From positions 248,001-312,000 of the forward strand of contig NZ_JAKWJS010000004.1 of NCBI RefSeq assembly GCF_022761115.1: DNA of 64,000 nucleotides. The letters are read 5' to 3'. This stretch comes from Dyella sp. RRB7 (GTDB lineage: Bacteria > Pseudomonadota > Gammaproteobacteria > Xanthomonadales > Rhodanobacteraceae). Every line of letters starts with the position of its first letter. The first letter of the stretch is position 1. This document shows positions 28,669 to 38,357 of this stretch, piece after piece. The translations under genes were made by a program, and so were the position numbers. The notes under the pieces are model-generated. The model was not told where the DNA came from and made no database searches. It saw nothing but the letters and a program-made list of their open reading frames with translations.

Positions 28669-28722
28669 GGCCTCGCTCCTTGGGCGATGGGCGGAAACGT
28701 GTCGAGTATGTCGCGGCCGAGG

Positions 28723-29517
28723 TTAGCCCTGCGTGCACCAGGCGGGCGCGCGCTTGCCGAGGAAGGCGGCGAGCCCTTCCTGGCCCTCCGCCGACACGCG
28801 CAGGCGCGCGATCAACGCCGCGTTGGCTTCATCCAGCTGCGCGGCACTCGCTTCATCCGCACCGGCCACGCGCAGCGCCAGCTGCTTGGCTTCGGCCTGC
28901 GCCAACGGGCCGGCTTTCGACAGCAGCTTGAGCGTGGCGTCGACGGCGTCATCGAGCTGCCCGGCCGTCACGCATTGATGCAGCAGGCCGATCTGCAAGG
29001 CGGTGGCCGCGTCGAACAGTTCGCCGGTAAGAAACAGCCGCCGCGCGTGGCGCAGGCCGATCGCGTGAATGACATAGGGCGAGATCACCGCCGGCACCAG
29101 GCCGAGCTTCACCTCGGTCAGGCCGAACCGCGCGCTGTCCACGCCGATGGCAATGTCGCAGCAGGCGATCAGCCCCACGCCGCCGCCGTAGGCCGCCCCG
29201 TTGACGCGGGCAATGGTGGGCTTGGGCAGGTATTGCAGCGTGCGCATCAGCCGGGCCAGGCGGCGCGAATCCTCGCGATTGTCGGCTTCGCTGGCCTGGG
29301 CCATGCCGCGCATCCAGTTCAGGTCGGCGCCGGCGGAGAAACTTGCGCCTTCGCCGCTGAGCACCACGGCACGCACGCCGGCGTCCTGGCCGGCCTGGTC
29401 CAGCGCGGCGGTCAGCTGCGCGATCAACGCGTCGTCGAAGGCGTTATGAACTTGCGGACGGTCAAGCGTGATGCGGCGGACCCCGGCGTGGTCGGCGATG
29501 TGGATGGTGTCGGTCAT
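28723..29517 (-). CDS. liuC: Methylglutaconyl-CoA hydratase, enoyl-CoA hydratase family
   Basis: A 264-residue crotonase-fold enzyme, expected to hydrate 3-methylglutaconyl-CoA to HMG-CoA in leucine degradation. The oxyanion-hole regions are SFSAGADLNWMRGM and NGAAYGGGVGLIACCDIAI, and FGLTEVKLGLVPAVISPYV is typical of the hydratases clustered with MCC. ATG 29517 has GGGAG just upstream and was preferred to an in-frame start 28 codons earlier. Its promoter region faces that of feoAB across 115 bp. Assignment to the leucine step rests on clustering with liuD and liuE. Confidence 0.9.
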   Translation of the reverse strand: MTDTIHIADHAGVRRITLDRPQVHNAFDDALIAQLTAALDQAGQDAGVRAVVLSGEGASFSAGADLNWMRGMAQASEADNREDSRRLARLMRTLQYLPKPTIARVNGAAYGGGVGLIACCDIAIGVDSARFGLTEVKLGLVPAVISPYVIHAIGLRHARRLFLTGELFDAATALQIGLLHQCVTAGQLDDAVDATLKLLSKAGPLAQAEAKQLALRVAGADEASAAQLDEANAALIARLRVSAEGQEGLAAFLGKRAPAWCTQG

Positions 29518-29596
29518 GCGGGGCTCCCGGGAAAAGACGCACATCATAAACAGCCTGTTTCCCACCGGGAGCGCTGCAGGCCCGGTGAGACTGCTG

Positions 29597-29602
29597 TACA
29601 AT
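29597..29602 (+). promoter_or_regulatory. Probable -10 box of the feoAB promoter
   Basis: TACAAT, preceded by TG, lies 31 bases before the feoA GTG and overlaps the Fur box. No convincing -35 hexamer is seen about 17 bp upstream, so the promoter may depend on the TG-type contact. Confidence 0.5.
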
Positions 29603-29618
29603 GCGAACCATTCTTATT
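29600..29618 (+). promoter_or_regulatory. Fur box upstream of feoA
   Basis: AATGCGAACCATTCTTATT matches an inverted-repeat Fur site of the form AATGAGAATCATTCTCATT at 16 of 19 positions by eye. It overlaps the probable -10 box and ends 14 bp before the feoA start, where bound Fur would block transcription when iron is plentiful. Confidence 0.8.
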
Positions 29619-29632
29619 TGAGTTGGTGACCA

Positions 29633-29878
29633 GTGCGCCTGTCCGACCTGCCGAAAGGGGCAACTGCCGTGGTGGACCGAGTGGACGATGCTCATGCTTC
29701 CGACCTGATCGCGCAGCGCTTGCGCGACCTGGGTTTTGTGGCGGGCGAGCCGGTTCGCCTGGTGGCTGTGGGGCCGCTGGGCGCCGACCCGTTGCTGATC
29801 CAGATCGGCTCGACCCGCTTTGCGCTGCGACGCGCCGAGGCGGCCCGGGTGATCGTGCGTGCGGAGCTGGCGGCATGA
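29633..29878 (+). CDS. feoA: FeoA-domain protein
   Basis: An 81-residue SH3-like FeoA protein, a small cytoplasmic partner of the FeoB ferrous-iron transporter. MRLSDLPKGATAVVDRV, QRLRDLGFVAGEPVRLVAVG and TRFALRRAEAARVIV are the family pattern. The start is a GTG at 29633. The stop overlaps the feoB start (ATGA). A Fur box directly upstream indicates repression by iron. Confidence 0.93.
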   Translation: MRLSDLPKGATAVVDRVDDAHASDLIAQRLRDLGFVAGEPVRLVAVGPLGADPLLIQIGSTRFALRRAEAARVIVRAELAA

Positions 29879-31719
29879 GCGCGGGCACCGTGCGCATCGC
29901 CCTGGTGGGCAACCCCAACTGCGGCAAGACGGCGCTGTTCAACCAGCTCACCGGCGGCCGCCAGAAGGTGGCCAACTACGCTGGCGTCACCGTCGAGCGC
30001 AAGGAGGGCCGCTTCACGGCGCCGTCCGGCCGTGTGCTGCAGTTGCTGGATCTGCCGGGCACCTACAGTTTTGACGCCAACAGCCCGGACGAGCAGATCA
30101 CCCGCGATGTGCTGGAAGGCAATTATCCCGGCGAGGCGGCACCGGACCTGATCGTCTGCGTGGCCGACGCCACCAACCTGCGCCTGCACCTGCGTTTCGT
30201 GCTCGAGGTGAAACGCCTCGGGCGTCCGGTGGTGCTTGCGCTGAACATGATGGACGCGGCACGGCGGCGCGGCATCGTCATCGATGTGCCCGAGTTGTCG
30301 CGCCGGCTGGGCATGCCGGTGGTGGAAACCGTAGCCGTGCGCCGTGACGGCGTGAAGGCGCTGATCGAGCGCGTGGATGGCGAGATGCCGGTGGCCGCGC
30401 CGGTGCAGGCGGACGATGCGGCCAGCCGCGCTGACCTGCATGGGCAGGTGCGCGAACTGCTGGCGGCCACGGTAAGCATGCCGCGCGCCACGGCCGAACT
30501 GGATGATGCGCTGGATCGCTGGGCGCTGCACCCGTTGTTCGGGCTGGCGATCTTGTCGGTGGTGATGTTCCTGGTGTTCCAGGCGGTGTACGCCGCCGGC
30601 AAGCCGATGACCGACCTGATCGGCGACGGTTTCGGCTGGCTGGGCGCGCAGGCCACGGCCTGGATGCCGGCCGGACCGCTGCAGAGTCTTATCGTCGATG
30701 GCGTGTTCGGCGGCCTGGGCACGGTGATCGGCTTCCTGCCGGAAATCCTGGTGCTGTTCTTCTTCATCCTGGTGCTGGAGGAATCCGGCTACCTGCCGCG
30801 CGCGGCCTTCCTGCTCGACCGGCTGATGGTGTCGGTGGGCCTGACCGGGCGTTCGTTCATCCCGCTGCTCTCCAGCTTCGCCTGCGCCATTCCCGGCATC
30901 ATGGGCACGCGCAGCATCACCGATCCGCGCGACCGTCTCGCCACCATCCTGGTGGCGCCGTTGATGACCTGCTCGGCGCGGCTGCCGGTGTATGCGCTGC
31001 TGATCGGCGCGTTCATTCCCACCCGGCGCGTGTTCGGCATCTTCAATATGCAGGGCCTGGTGCTGTTTGCGCTGTATGCGGCTGGCGTGCTTGGCGCGAT
31101 GGCGGTGGGCTGGGTGATGAAGCGCCTGCGGCGCGATCGCAGCGAGCATGCGCTGCTGATGGAGCTGCCGTCCTACCGCCTGCCCAAGCCGCGCGACGTG
31201 ATGATCGGCCTGTGGGAGCGCGGCATGATCTTCCTCAAGCGCCTCACCGGCGTGATCCTGGGGCTGACCGTGCTGATGTGGTTCCTCTCCACCTTCCCGT
31301 CGCCGCCGGCTGGCGCCACCGGCCCCGCCATCGACTACAGCTTCGCCGGTTACATGGGGCGTGGCCTGCAATACCTCTTTGCGCCGCTGGGCTTCAACTG
31401 GCAGATCAGCGTGTCGCTGATTCCCGCGTTTGCCGCGCGCGAGACGGCGGTGGCGGCGCTGGCCACGGTCTATGCGGTGGGTGGTGATGGCGCCGACGGC
31501 GCCGGCCTGGCCCAGGCGCTGGCGGCCAATATCCCGCTGGCCAGCGCGTTGTCGCTGCTGGTGTGGTTTGCGTTCGCGCCGCAGTGCATGTCGACGCTGG
31601 CGGTGATCCGTCGCGAGACCAACTCCTGGCGCAACGTGGCCATCTCGTTCGGCTACATGTTCGCGGTGGCCTACGTGGCCTCGTTCCTCACCTATCAGAT
31701 CGCGAACCTGCTGACATGA
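29875..31719 (+). CDS. feoB: Ferrous iron transporter FeoB
   Basis: A 614-residue inner-membrane iron(II) permease with an N-terminal GTPase. G motifs are GNPNCGKTALFNQLTGG (G1), a switch-I segment VTVERKEG, DLPGTYSF (G3) and NMMDAARR (G4). After a short helical spacer, eight or so membrane helices include two gate regions with conserved cysteines: SSFACAIPGIMGTRSI and MTCSARLPVYALLIGAF. FNWQISVSLIPAFAARE and FAFAPQCMSTLAVI are further family segments. It is shorter than E. coli FeoB (773 aa) but complete. The start was set by the overlap with feoA, and its stop overlaps the next gene (ATGA). Confidence 0.96.
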   Translation: MSAGTVRIALVGNPNCGKTALFNQLTGGRQKVANYAGVTVERKEGRFTAPSGRVLQLLDLPGTYSFDANSPDEQITRDVLEGNYPGEAAPDLIVCVADATNLRLHLRFVLEVKRLGRPVVLALNMMDAARRRGIVIDVPELSRRLGMPVVETVAVRRDGVKALIERVDGEMPVAAPVQADDAASRADLHGQVRELLAATVSMPRATAELDDALDRWALHPLFGLAILSVVMFLVFQAVYAAGKPMTDLIGDGFGWLGAQATAWMPAGPLQSLIVDGVFGGLGTVIGFLPEILVLFFFILVLEESGYLPRAAFLLDRLMVSVGLTGRSFIPLLSSFACAIPGIMGTRSITDPRDRLATILVAPLMTCSARLPVYALLIGAFIPTRRVFGIFNMQGLVLFALYAAGVLGAMAVGWVMKRLRRDRSEHALLMELPSYRLPKPRDVMIGLWERGMIFLKRLTGVILGLTVLMWFLSTFPSPPAGATGPAIDYSFAGYMGRGLQYLFAPLGFNWQISVSLIPAFAARETAVAALATVYAVGGDGADGAGLAQALAANIPLASALSLLVWFAFAPQCMSTLAVIRRETNSWRNVAISFGYMFAVAYVASFLTYQIANLLT

Positions 31720-32015
31720 GTACCGGGCTGCTCGCGCAATACGTGGTCATCGGCGTGCTGGTGCTGGTCAGCGCGCTGATCACTTTCCGCAAGCTGGCGC
31801 CGCAGCTCACCAATCGCTGGCTGGCGGCCATGGCGCTGCATCTGGATCAACCCGCGCATGCGGCCTGGCAGCGCGCGCTGGGTCGTCGACTGCAGCCGAA
31901 GCAGGCGACCGGCAATTGCAGCGATGGCTGCAGTACCTGTGGTGCATGCGGTCCCAAGCCCCCCGCTGCGGCGCATGACGCCCAGCCGCTGGAATTCCGC
32001 CCGCGCGCCAAGTGA
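31716..32015 (+). CDS. Small FeoB-associated cysteine-rich membrane protein
   Basis: A 99-residue protein with one N-terminal membrane helix (YVVIGVLVLVSALITF), a basic middle and a cysteine cluster GNCSDGCSTCGACGPK with four cysteines spaced C-x3-C-x2-C-x2-C. It overlaps feoB by four bases, so it is translated with it. It resembles the FeoB-associated Cys-rich membrane proteins of other phyla in plan, and takes the place of FeoC, but it is not the winged-helix FeoC of enterobacteria. A role in handling iron or a cluster at the cytoplasmic gate is inference. Confidence 0.8.
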   Translation: MSTGLLAQYVVIGVLVLVSALITFRKLAPQLTNRWLAAMALHLDQPAHAAWQRALGRRLQPKQATGNCSDGCSTCGACGPKPPAAAHDAQPLEFRPRAK

Positions 32016-32030
32016 ATCCCGTACGCGAAA

Positions 32031-32062
32031 CAGCCGGGGCGTGTTTCTGCACGCCCCGGCTG
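32031..32062. terminator. Bidirectional hairpin between feo and phospholipase genes
   Basis: CAGCCGGGGCGTG at 32031-32043 pairs perfectly with CACGCCCCGGCTG at 32050-32062 around a 6-base loop. It lies between the convergent feo operon (ends 32015) and the minus-strand gene that stops at 32077. There is only a short T-run (TTTC) on the minus side, so its strength is uncertain. Confidence 0.7.
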
Positions 32063-32076
32063 CCGTACCTCATGTC

Positions 32077-33087
32077 TTACCAGGCCGTGCCGCCCGCGTA
32101 GTCGCTGCTGAGCGTGGTATTGAGCTGCGCGAGGATGGTCGGATCGGTGGTGATCAGCCCGAGTTCGCGATTGTCGTTGATCGAGGCCGAGGAGAAATTC
32201 TCCGAGCCGACGAACGCACGCGCGGTCGAGGTGCCGTAGTCGGCCACGATCGCCTTGGCATGGATGTACAGCGATGCCGTCTCCGCATAGGTGCTGATGT
32301 GCGCGCCGGCTTTCTTGAGCGCGTTGAATTCGCTCTTGTAGTCGTTGTCGTCGTTGGTCATGCAGATGGTCACCTTGACGCCACGCTTGGCAGCGCTCTC
32401 CAGCGCGCTGACGATGGTGCTGTAGCTCATCTCCTCGTTTTCGACCAGCAGGCTGGTCTGGGCGGAGTTGATCACGGACAGCAACTGGGTCTTGGCGTTG
32501 GTGGGGCTCCAGACCAGGTCGTCGCCCACTGGCGGGGTGATCTTCTGGGCCTGGAAATCCGCATTGAAGGTGCTCTCGATGGCGGCGACGTCGTTGGCGT
32601 CGACATCGATGACCGCGAAATCCCGCGAGGTGCTGTAGTAGCGGCTGGTCAGGTTCAGCGTCAGGATCGCCGCCTTGCTACCGTCGACCACGATGGTCTT
32701 CTGGTGCGTGGCTTCGTATTTCGTCCACGCCCAGACCACGTTCGCGCCACAGTCTTGCAGCTGGTTGTAGGCGCTGAGGTTGTTGGAGTACTCATCGTTC
32801 TGGTCGAGTATCACGCGCACCGCGATGCCGTTCTCGGCGGCCTGGCAAAGCAGGCTCTGCGCCTGCGTATCGACCAGTTCGTACATGGTCATGTCGATGC
32901 TGCTGGTGGCCGACTGGATCAGGTTGTAGATGGGTGTCAGCCCCTGGTCGGGCTCGACGATCAGCGTCTGCGTGGTGGTTGCCGTGGCGGCCTGTGCGCC
33001 GGCGGCGACGCCGAACAGGCTCATGCAGAGCAAAGCCGCGGAAGCGGTGTTTCGCGCAATTGCCGACCAACTGTTGCGGATGTCCAT
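32077..33087 (-). CDS. Secreted phospholipase D-family protein with two HKD motifs
   Basis: A 336-residue exported protein. The signal peptide (about residues 12-33, cleavage after AQA) is followed by two PLD repeats. The first HKD is H128/K130/D135 in THQKTIVVDG and the second is H276/K278/D283 in YIHAKAIVADYG, each followed by the conserved TS/SEN-type segment (NLTSRYY, VGSENFSSASI). Both catalytic repeats are intact, so it should be active on phosphodiesters (phospholipid or nucleic acid). AAGGGAA lies about nine bases before the ATG. The gene stands alone, converging on the feo operon. Substrate not predictable. Confidence 0.9.
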   Translation of the reverse strand: MDIRNSWSAIARNTASAALLCMSLFGVAAGAQAATATTTQTLIVEPDQGLTPIYNLIQSATSSIDMTMYELVDTQAQSLLCQAAENGIAVRVILDQNDEYSNNLSAYNQLQDCGANVVWAWTKYEATHQKTIVVDGSKAAILTLNLTSRYYSTSRDFAVIDVDANDVAAIESTFNADFQAQKITPPVGDDLVWSPTNAKTQLLSVINSAQTSLLVENEEMSYSTIVSALESAAKRGVKVTICMTNDDNDYKSEFNALKKAGAHISTYAETASLYIHAKAIVADYGTSTARAFVGSENFSSASINDNRELGLITTDPTILAQLNTTLSSDYAGGTAW

Positions 33088-33470
33088 AAAACGAATTCCC
33101 TTGTCGTTGGAGTGCCATCAATGACGCGCATGCCCGCTGGCATGCGTCGTAGCCTGGTTAGCGGCGAGGTGGACGAGCGTGATGGAGCCGACGCTTTCCC
33201 CGATGCCTGCGCCGTAACCCGCCGTGATCTAAGCGTCGTTGCATGACAGCGACTTTTCGGCTGGAGGCGGCAAGTTCTTGCGTTTAGATCCGATGCAGCT
33301 TCAGCCGGACAAAGCGTGATGGTTGTCACCAAACGCGGGGCGCGCAAGCCAAGGCGCCGATCGCGCTGCATGGCGCGGCGTCATGGCGATAGCGGTCTTG
33401 TACACCGGCGTGGCGTCTCCACGGCGTGTCCGATGCATCCGTTAAGGGGCATCGATGACGCTTCAGGCGT
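33088..33470. other. Intergenic region of 383 bp
   Basis: This holds the upstream region of the phospholipase D gene (minus strand) and the downstream end of the Sel1-like gene (also minus). A hairpin CGCATGCC/GGCATGCG with a 4-base loop lies at 33127-33146. I see no gene-like frame with a ribosome site, no clear promoter hexamers and no repeat shared with other parts of the window. Confidence 0.6.
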
Positions 33471-34373
33471 TCACGGATGATCCGGCGGTGGGGTGCCGTT
33501 GTCCCTGAGAAGCTCGGCGTCCTTCACCTTGACTGGCGTGAGGATGCCGACGGTAACCGTGCCCGAGTACAGGTAGCTCTGGAACTTCGGGTCGTATGGA
33601 TCATCGCTCGCGCGCAGCTGCTGATAGGCGATGACGCCATCGGTCTGGTGCACGCCGGTGACTTCGCCTGGCGTGGTGGCAATCATGCCGCCGGTGCCGA
33701 CGTCATAGTTGGTCGGTGCCTGATGGTTGGCCATGCCTACCATGCCGCCGACAACCAGATGGGTGGCTGCCGAGCCCACGCGTGAGCCGGTGGCGGAGTA
33801 GCGCACTTCGCGCCAACGCGCCTTGGCGCGAACCAGCGCCGTTGCATCGCCGTAGGTAGGCAGCAGCTCGCGCCATATCTCATTGGCCTGCGCAAACTGC
33901 TCCGGTGTCAGGTGTGCGTACAGCAGCTGCTTGGCGTACACGTACTGCTTTTCACCGCGTTCGGCGGCCAGCGCGAACCACGCCATGGCCCTTGGCAGAT
34001 CCACCGGCGAGCCGTGGCCGTTGAGATAGAGCACGCCCAGGTTGTACTCGGCCGGCTTGTACGCCCACGAGGCAGCAACCTTGTACATGGCAATGGCGTG
34101 CTCGTAATCGTGACGCTGGTTGGCCAGGGCGCCCAGATAGAAGAAGTACTCGCCGGGACGGCCATCGTCCTCGGGCGTGTTGAAGGTGTCGCTCCGGCTA
34201 TTGGGGACATCGGGCGTGGCGCTATAGCTCACCACCTTGCCAGACACCACGGGGGTATCCAGGGGGATGGTCGGCAGGGGTACATCCGTGCTGGCGTGGA
34301 CTGACCCCAAGGCCATGCCCAGCGATAGCGGGAGACCGCGTAAACAGAGCGTCCAAAGCCTTCGCGTCGTCAT
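33471..34373 (-). CDS. Secreted Sel1/TPR-repeat protein
   Basis: A 300-residue exported protein. ATG 34373 has GAGGTG eight bases upstream and gives an N-terminal signal peptide (LCLRGLPLSLGMALGSVHAS). Residues about 80-150 contain TPR/Sel1-like helical repeats (EYFFYLGALANQRHDYEHAI, AEYNLGVLYLNGHGSPVDLP, AMAWFALAAERGE). A C-terminal segment is glycine- and valine-rich (THLVVGGMVGMANH) and ends in SYLYSGTVTVGILTPVKVKD. Sel1 proteins act as binding scaffolds; the partner is unknown. It is 157 bp downstream of the J-protein gene on the same strand. Confidence 0.78.
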   Translation of the reverse strand: MTTRRLWTLCLRGLPLSLGMALGSVHASTDVPLPTIPLDTPVVSGKVVSYSATPDVPNSRSDTFNTPEDDGRPGEYFFYLGALANQRHDYEHAIAMYKVAASWAYKPAEYNLGVLYLNGHGSPVDLPRAMAWFALAAERGEKQYVYAKQLLYAHLTPEQFAQANEIWRELLPTYGDATALVRAKARWREVRYSATGSRVGSAATHLVVGGMVGMANHQAPTNYDVGTGGMIATTPGEVTGVHQTDGVIAYQQLRASDDPYDPKFQSYLYSGTVTVGILTPVKVKDAELLRDNGTPPPDHP

Positions 34374-34530
34374 GGCGGCACCTCGATCGTCTGCGTGGAA
34401 ATGCAGCGCAATCACGCTACTCCCATCGCATGCGCTGGGCAATGCAGCGCCGGACGTCCGAATGGGGGAGGCTGACAATGAGTTGCTCCATGCATTGACC
34501 CGTGCCGCGGCAAGCCTCGCGGATCAGCGC

Positions 34531-36552
34531 CTAGCCGGCGTCGGCGGGAACCGGCAAGGCGGCCGCCGGTGGGCGATAACGCAATTGCAGTTGCTTGCGT
34601 TGCCGCGCCAGGTCGGCCAGCCAGTATCCAAGCGCGAGGCCGGCCGATACCACGGGAAAGCGGAGCACGACCCAGGCGGCCATGCCGACGATATAAATCA
34701 GCACCACCACGTTGGTGATGGGACTGAACTGCCGTTGCCGCGGATTGCGGCGCTGGTAGCGCAGGTACGAGAGCGCGGCCACCGACAACAGCAAGGCCTG
34801 TGCGGCAACGAGCTGGTCGGCCAGCAGGCTCAGCGCGAGGCCTGCGGCCACGAGCGCCGGGATCAAGCCCAGGCGTAGCAGTGGACGCGGCTGCACGGGT
34901 TGCTCGGGGCGTTGCTGCCACAGCAATAGCGCGGTGAAACTCAGGTAGTAAAGCCAGCATGCCGTGATGCCGCCGCCGATGATCAGCGGCATCCACGCGT
35001 CGCTGTCGCCGGTCGGGGCGCCGGAGGCGAGCATCCACGCCGTGATGCCTGCGCCTATCAGTAGCAGCAGCGCGCAGCGCACTGCGCCCACCCATACACG
35101 TTGCCGGGTCACGCGGTTGCGGTCGGCGGTGGCGATGCAGAAGCGAGTGAGCCTGGGATCGAAGAACTCGTCCAGCCGCGACGGCACGCCGCCACTGAAC
35201 CGCCACGCGAACAGTCCCATCGAGTGGAGCAGTTTGGGCACGAGCGCGGCCAGCGTGATCCACCACCACTGGAACGGTCGCTGCAGCCAGCGCAGGCGTC
35301 GAGTGGCTTTGGCCGGATCGCCAAAGCGCTCACCGGGCTCCTTCACCTGCAGGGTGAGCTTGCCGATATTGCGCGGCAGCGTCAGCCATTGCATATGCAG
35401 GTGGGCGACCAGCTCGCCCGGGTGCTGCCCGCGCTGCGTCAGCAACGGGCCCAGGCCGAATACGTTCAGCAGCAGGCTGGCGCAGTCCTGCGGCATCGGC
35501 GGGCGTTCGCGCAACAGGCGTTCGAGCAGGCGTGGCGCCGCCTGTTGCCGCACCGTCAGCGAACGCAGTGCGGGCTGCGCATACAGGTTGGCGGCCAGTA
35601 CATCATGATGCCCCGCTTCCGCTACTTCACAGAACCAGTGGAAGAACTGCGTCACGTCCAGCCGTTGCCGGCTGGCGCCCCAGGATTGAGTGCCTGGCCC
35701 GATGTTCTTTACCAGCGCATGGCGTTCCTGCATGGCGACCCGAAGCTTCTGTAGCTGCAGCGGATCGATGCCGGCGAGCGCGTGGTCGAGGTCGAAGAAC
35801 TGCAGCGTCGCCTCGAAGGTGCTCATGCTGATCGGCGGCGGGTCGCGGAACAGCCGCTGCAACACGGCACGGCCAGCTTCGTGCTTGGTGCGCAGCGACC
35901 ATAGCTCCTGGCGTTGTTGCAGCCAGCCCTGCACGTTCGCCGCATCGGCGCAGACGGCGGCGTCGAGATAGTCCGCCACGAAGGCATCCGGATCGAAACG
36001 CGGCGCGGGCGGCTCGGCGGCCACCGGTTGGGTGAACTGCACGGGATGCCACTGGCCGCGTGGTGGCGCAGGTGTCTTGGGAGGCAGCGGAGCTGGCGCC
36101 GGCACGCGTGGCGGCGGGGATGGCTGCACGGGTGCCTGCGGCGGCCGTGGCGCGTGCGGTAGCGATGGCGGCGCCGGCGACGGCTGCGGCGGCACAGGTG
36201 AACTCTGGGAAGGGCGTTGGCCCTGGGGCGCTTGCGGCAGGTGCGGCACCGAGGGTGGGGCAGGCTGGGGCGGCAACGGCGCGCGCGGTTGGCTGGGCGC
36301 CTCGGTCGGCGGGGCGACGGGTTGCGGCGGCGGCGATGGCGCTTCCGGCTCGGTGCGGATGGGCTCCGCGGTAGCCCGCTCCACCACATGCTGCCGCCAA
36401 ACCAGCGCGTGCTGGTACATGTCGTGCAACTGCTGGAAGCCTGCCGGATCGGTATCCGGCCGCACGGTCTTCAGTCGTTTCGCATAGGCCCGCTTGATCT
36501 CGCGTTCGTCCGCATCGCTGGGCAGTCCAAACCACTCCAGCGGCGAGGTCAT
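34531..36552 (-). CDS. Membrane J-domain protein with RPD in place of HPD, HscC partner
   Basis: A 673-residue protein. Residues 1-45 form a J-like helix-loop-helix ([20 protein letters not shown]), but the usual HPD reads R31-P32-D33 in [10 protein letters not shown] proline-rich linker of about 120 residues (70-190) follows, then a helical region to about 420, and at least five hydrophobic segments toward the C-terminus. It overlaps the end of the hscC gene by four bases (ATGA). In E. coli the atypical J-proteins DjlB and DjlC are partners of HscC and also carry membrane parts, so this is probably the HscC co-chaperone. The client is unknown. Confidence 0.85.
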   Translation of the reverse strand: MTSPLEWFGLPSDADEREIKRAYAKRLKTVRPDTDPAGFQQLHDMYQHALVWRQHVVERATAEPIRTEPEAPSPPPQPVAPPTEAPSQPRAPLPPQPAPPSVPHLPQAPQGQRPSQSSPVPPQPSPAPPSLPHAPRPPQAPVQPSPPPRVPAPAPLPPKTPAPPRGQWHPVQFTQPVAAEPPAPRFDPDAFVADYLDAAVCADAANVQGWLQQRQELWSLRTKHEAGRAVLQRLFRDPPPISMSTFEATLQFFDLDHALAGIDPLQLQKLRVAMQERHALVKNIGPGTQSWGASRQRLDVTQFFHWFCEVAEAGHHDVLAANLYAQPALRSLTVRQQAAPRLLERLLRERPPMPQDCASLLLNVFGLGPLLTQRGQHPGELVAHLHMQWLTLPRNIGKLTLQVKEPGERFGDPAKATRRLRWLQRPFQWWWITLAALVPKLLHSMGLFAWRFSGGVPSRLDEFFDPRLTRFCIATADRNRVTRQRVWVGAVRCALLLLIGAGITAWMLASGAPTGDSDAWMPLIIGGGITACWLYYLSFTALLLWQQRPEQPVQPRPLLRLGLIPALVAAGLALSLLADQLVAAQALLLSVAALSYLRYQRRNPRQRQFSPITNVVVLIYIVGMAAWVVLRFPVVSAGLALGYWLADLARQRKQLQLRYRPPAAALPVPADAG

Positions 36553-38240
36553 ACGCTGGCCTCCAGCGCATCCATCGCCTCGCCGAACTGCCGCCGATGC
36601 TCGCGGATCAACTGGTCGTCCTGGCTCTCCAGGATGGCGCGGAAATGGGCGATCCATTGCTGCAGCTGGGTGCGGGCGACCACGTATTCCTCGTACAGGC
36701 GCTCGGCGCGCGCCATGATGGCCACGTTTTCCTGCTTGTTGCGCGGGTGGATCTTGATGTTCTCCAGCGCTTGCAGGCGTGCGCGGATCTCCGCCGGCGC
36801 GAGCACGCCCGGGTTCTGTTCCAGCACCAGTTCATAGCGCTGCTGCGTGGCGATCAGCACGGCTTCCACCTGCAGCACGCCGTTGATGTCGTAGGTGAAG
36901 CGCACGTTCATGGCGTTGTCCGCCACGCTGCGCTTGGGCGGCAGTGGAATGTCCAGCTCGCCCAGCTTGATGTTGCGTTCGACCATCGGGTTCTCGCCCT
37001 GGTACACCTCGAGCGTGAGCTTGGTCTGGTGATCGCGCACGGGCTGGAACACCTGCTCGCGGCTCACCGGCACGGTGCTGTTGCGATGGATGATCGGCGC
37101 GAAAAAGCCTTGTTGCTCCTTGCCGTTTTCGTCCCAGCGCGACACCTTGGTGCCCAGCGTGTAGGGACATACATCGGTAAGGATCACTTCGTCCAGGCGC
37201 GTGTCGCGCGCCTTCAGGCCGGCGGCGACGCAGGCGCCCAGGGCAATCGCCTGGTCGGGATTGACGTGGCGCAGCGGCAGCCGGCCGAACATGCGCGATA
37301 CCAGCCGCGCCACCAGCGGCATGCGGCTGGCGCCGCCGACCAATACGATCTCGTCCAGCTGCGTGGGCTGCAGCCGCGCATCGCGCATGGCGCGTTCCAG
37401 CGGGGTACGCATGCGTTGCACCAGGTTTTCGCTGAGCCTGGCGAAACGTTCTTCATCGATGCGCCAGTCGAACACCTGCTCGCCGCGCTTCCATTCCACG
37501 CGTGCTTCGCTGCCCGCACCCAATTCGCGCTTGGCCAGCTCCAGGCGGCGACGCAGCTGGCCCCGCTCCTGCGGCGAAAGATCGTCCACGGCCAGCTGCT
37601 GTTCGGCGCAGAAGGCCGTCTCCAGCACGTCGAGGAAATCCTCGCCGCCCAGGAAGTTGTCGCCCGCGCTGGCGTGGACTTCGACCACGCCGTCGAACAT
37701 TTCCAGCACCGACACGTCGAACGTGCCGCCGCCGAGGTCGAACACCAGGAAACGGGCGCCGTCGTGCTTCTCCTGCAAGCCATAGGCGAGTGCGGCGGCG
37801 GTGGGTTCGTTGATCAGCCGTTCCACCCGGATGCCGGCCAGCTCGCCGGCCGCGCGCGTGGCCTTGCGCTGGGCGTCGGAGAAATACGCCGGTACGCTGA
37901 TCACGGCCTCGGTGACCTTCTGGCCGGTGGCGGCCTCGGCATCCGCGATCAGGGAGCGCAGGATCAGCGCGGAGAGTTCTTCCGGGCGGAAGTTGCGCGT
38001 ACCCAGGCGGGTCTCGCGCGGGGTGCCCATCCAGCGCTTGAAGGTGGCGACGCTGGCGCCGGGGTGGCTCACCATGCGGTCGCGGGCGGCCTGGCCGACG
38101 ATGACGTGCCCGTCGTCGTCCACGCTGACCACCGACGGCGTCAGGTAGTCGCCGAGCGCATTGGGAAACAGCACGGGGCCCTCGTCCCCGTACATGCCGA
38201 CCAGCGAATGCGTAGTGCCAAGATCGATACCGACGATCAT
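36549..38240 (-). CDS. hscC: Hsp70-family chaperone HscC
   Basis: A 563-residue Hsp70 homologue, shorter than DnaK (about 640) and close to E. coli HscC (556). The ATPase domain holds [69 protein letters not shown] and [10 protein letters not shown]. The substrate-binding part (about 390-500) is present but the C-terminal lid is short and lacks the DnaK EEVD-like end. The gene is transcribed before, and overlaps, the atypical J-protein gene. No GrpE is adjacent, as is usual for HscC, which exchanges nucleotide readily without it (family knowledge). Confidence 0.93.
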   Translation of the reverse strand: MIVGIDLGTTHSLVGMYGDEGPVLFPNALGDYLTPSVVSVDDDGHVIVGQAARDRMVSHPGASVATFKRWMGTPRETRLGTRNFRPEELSALILRSLIADAEAATGQKVTEAVISVPAYFSDAQRKATRAAGELAGIRVERLINEPTAAALAYGLQEKHDGARFLVFDLGGGTFDVSVLEMFDGVVEVHASAGDNFLGGEDFLDVLETAFCAEQQLAVDDLSPQERGQLRRRLELAKRELGAGSEARVEWKRGEQVFDWRIDEERFARLSENLVQRMRTPLERAMRDARLQPTQLDEIVLVGGASRMPLVARLVSRMFGRLPLRHVNPDQAIALGACVAAGLKARDTRLDEVILTDVCPYTLGTKVSRWDENGKEQQGFFAPIIHRNSTVPVSREQVFQPVRDHQTKLTLEVYQGENPMVERNIKLGELDIPLPPKRSVADNAMNVRFTYDINGVLQVEAVLIATQQRYELVLEQNPGVLAPAEIRARLQALENIKIHPRNKQENVAIMARAERLYEEYVVARTQLQQWIAHFRAILESQDDQLIREHRRQFGEAMDALEASV

Positions 38241-38357
38241 CCTTGACGGGTCCCCTGTAGGTCAGAGGTGCAGTGTATGCCGCCTGCGCTGCGCGGCGGA
38301 AGCTGTGCACGGTGCCGGCGGGCTGGCTAAAATCCACCGACCCAGTCGGAGCCGACC

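Noticed and set aside
28216-29874. A long upstream extension of feoB that would start near 28216
   Set aside because: It runs through the antisense of two genes and through feoA. The ATG at 29875 overlapping the feoA stop gives the normal FeoB start.
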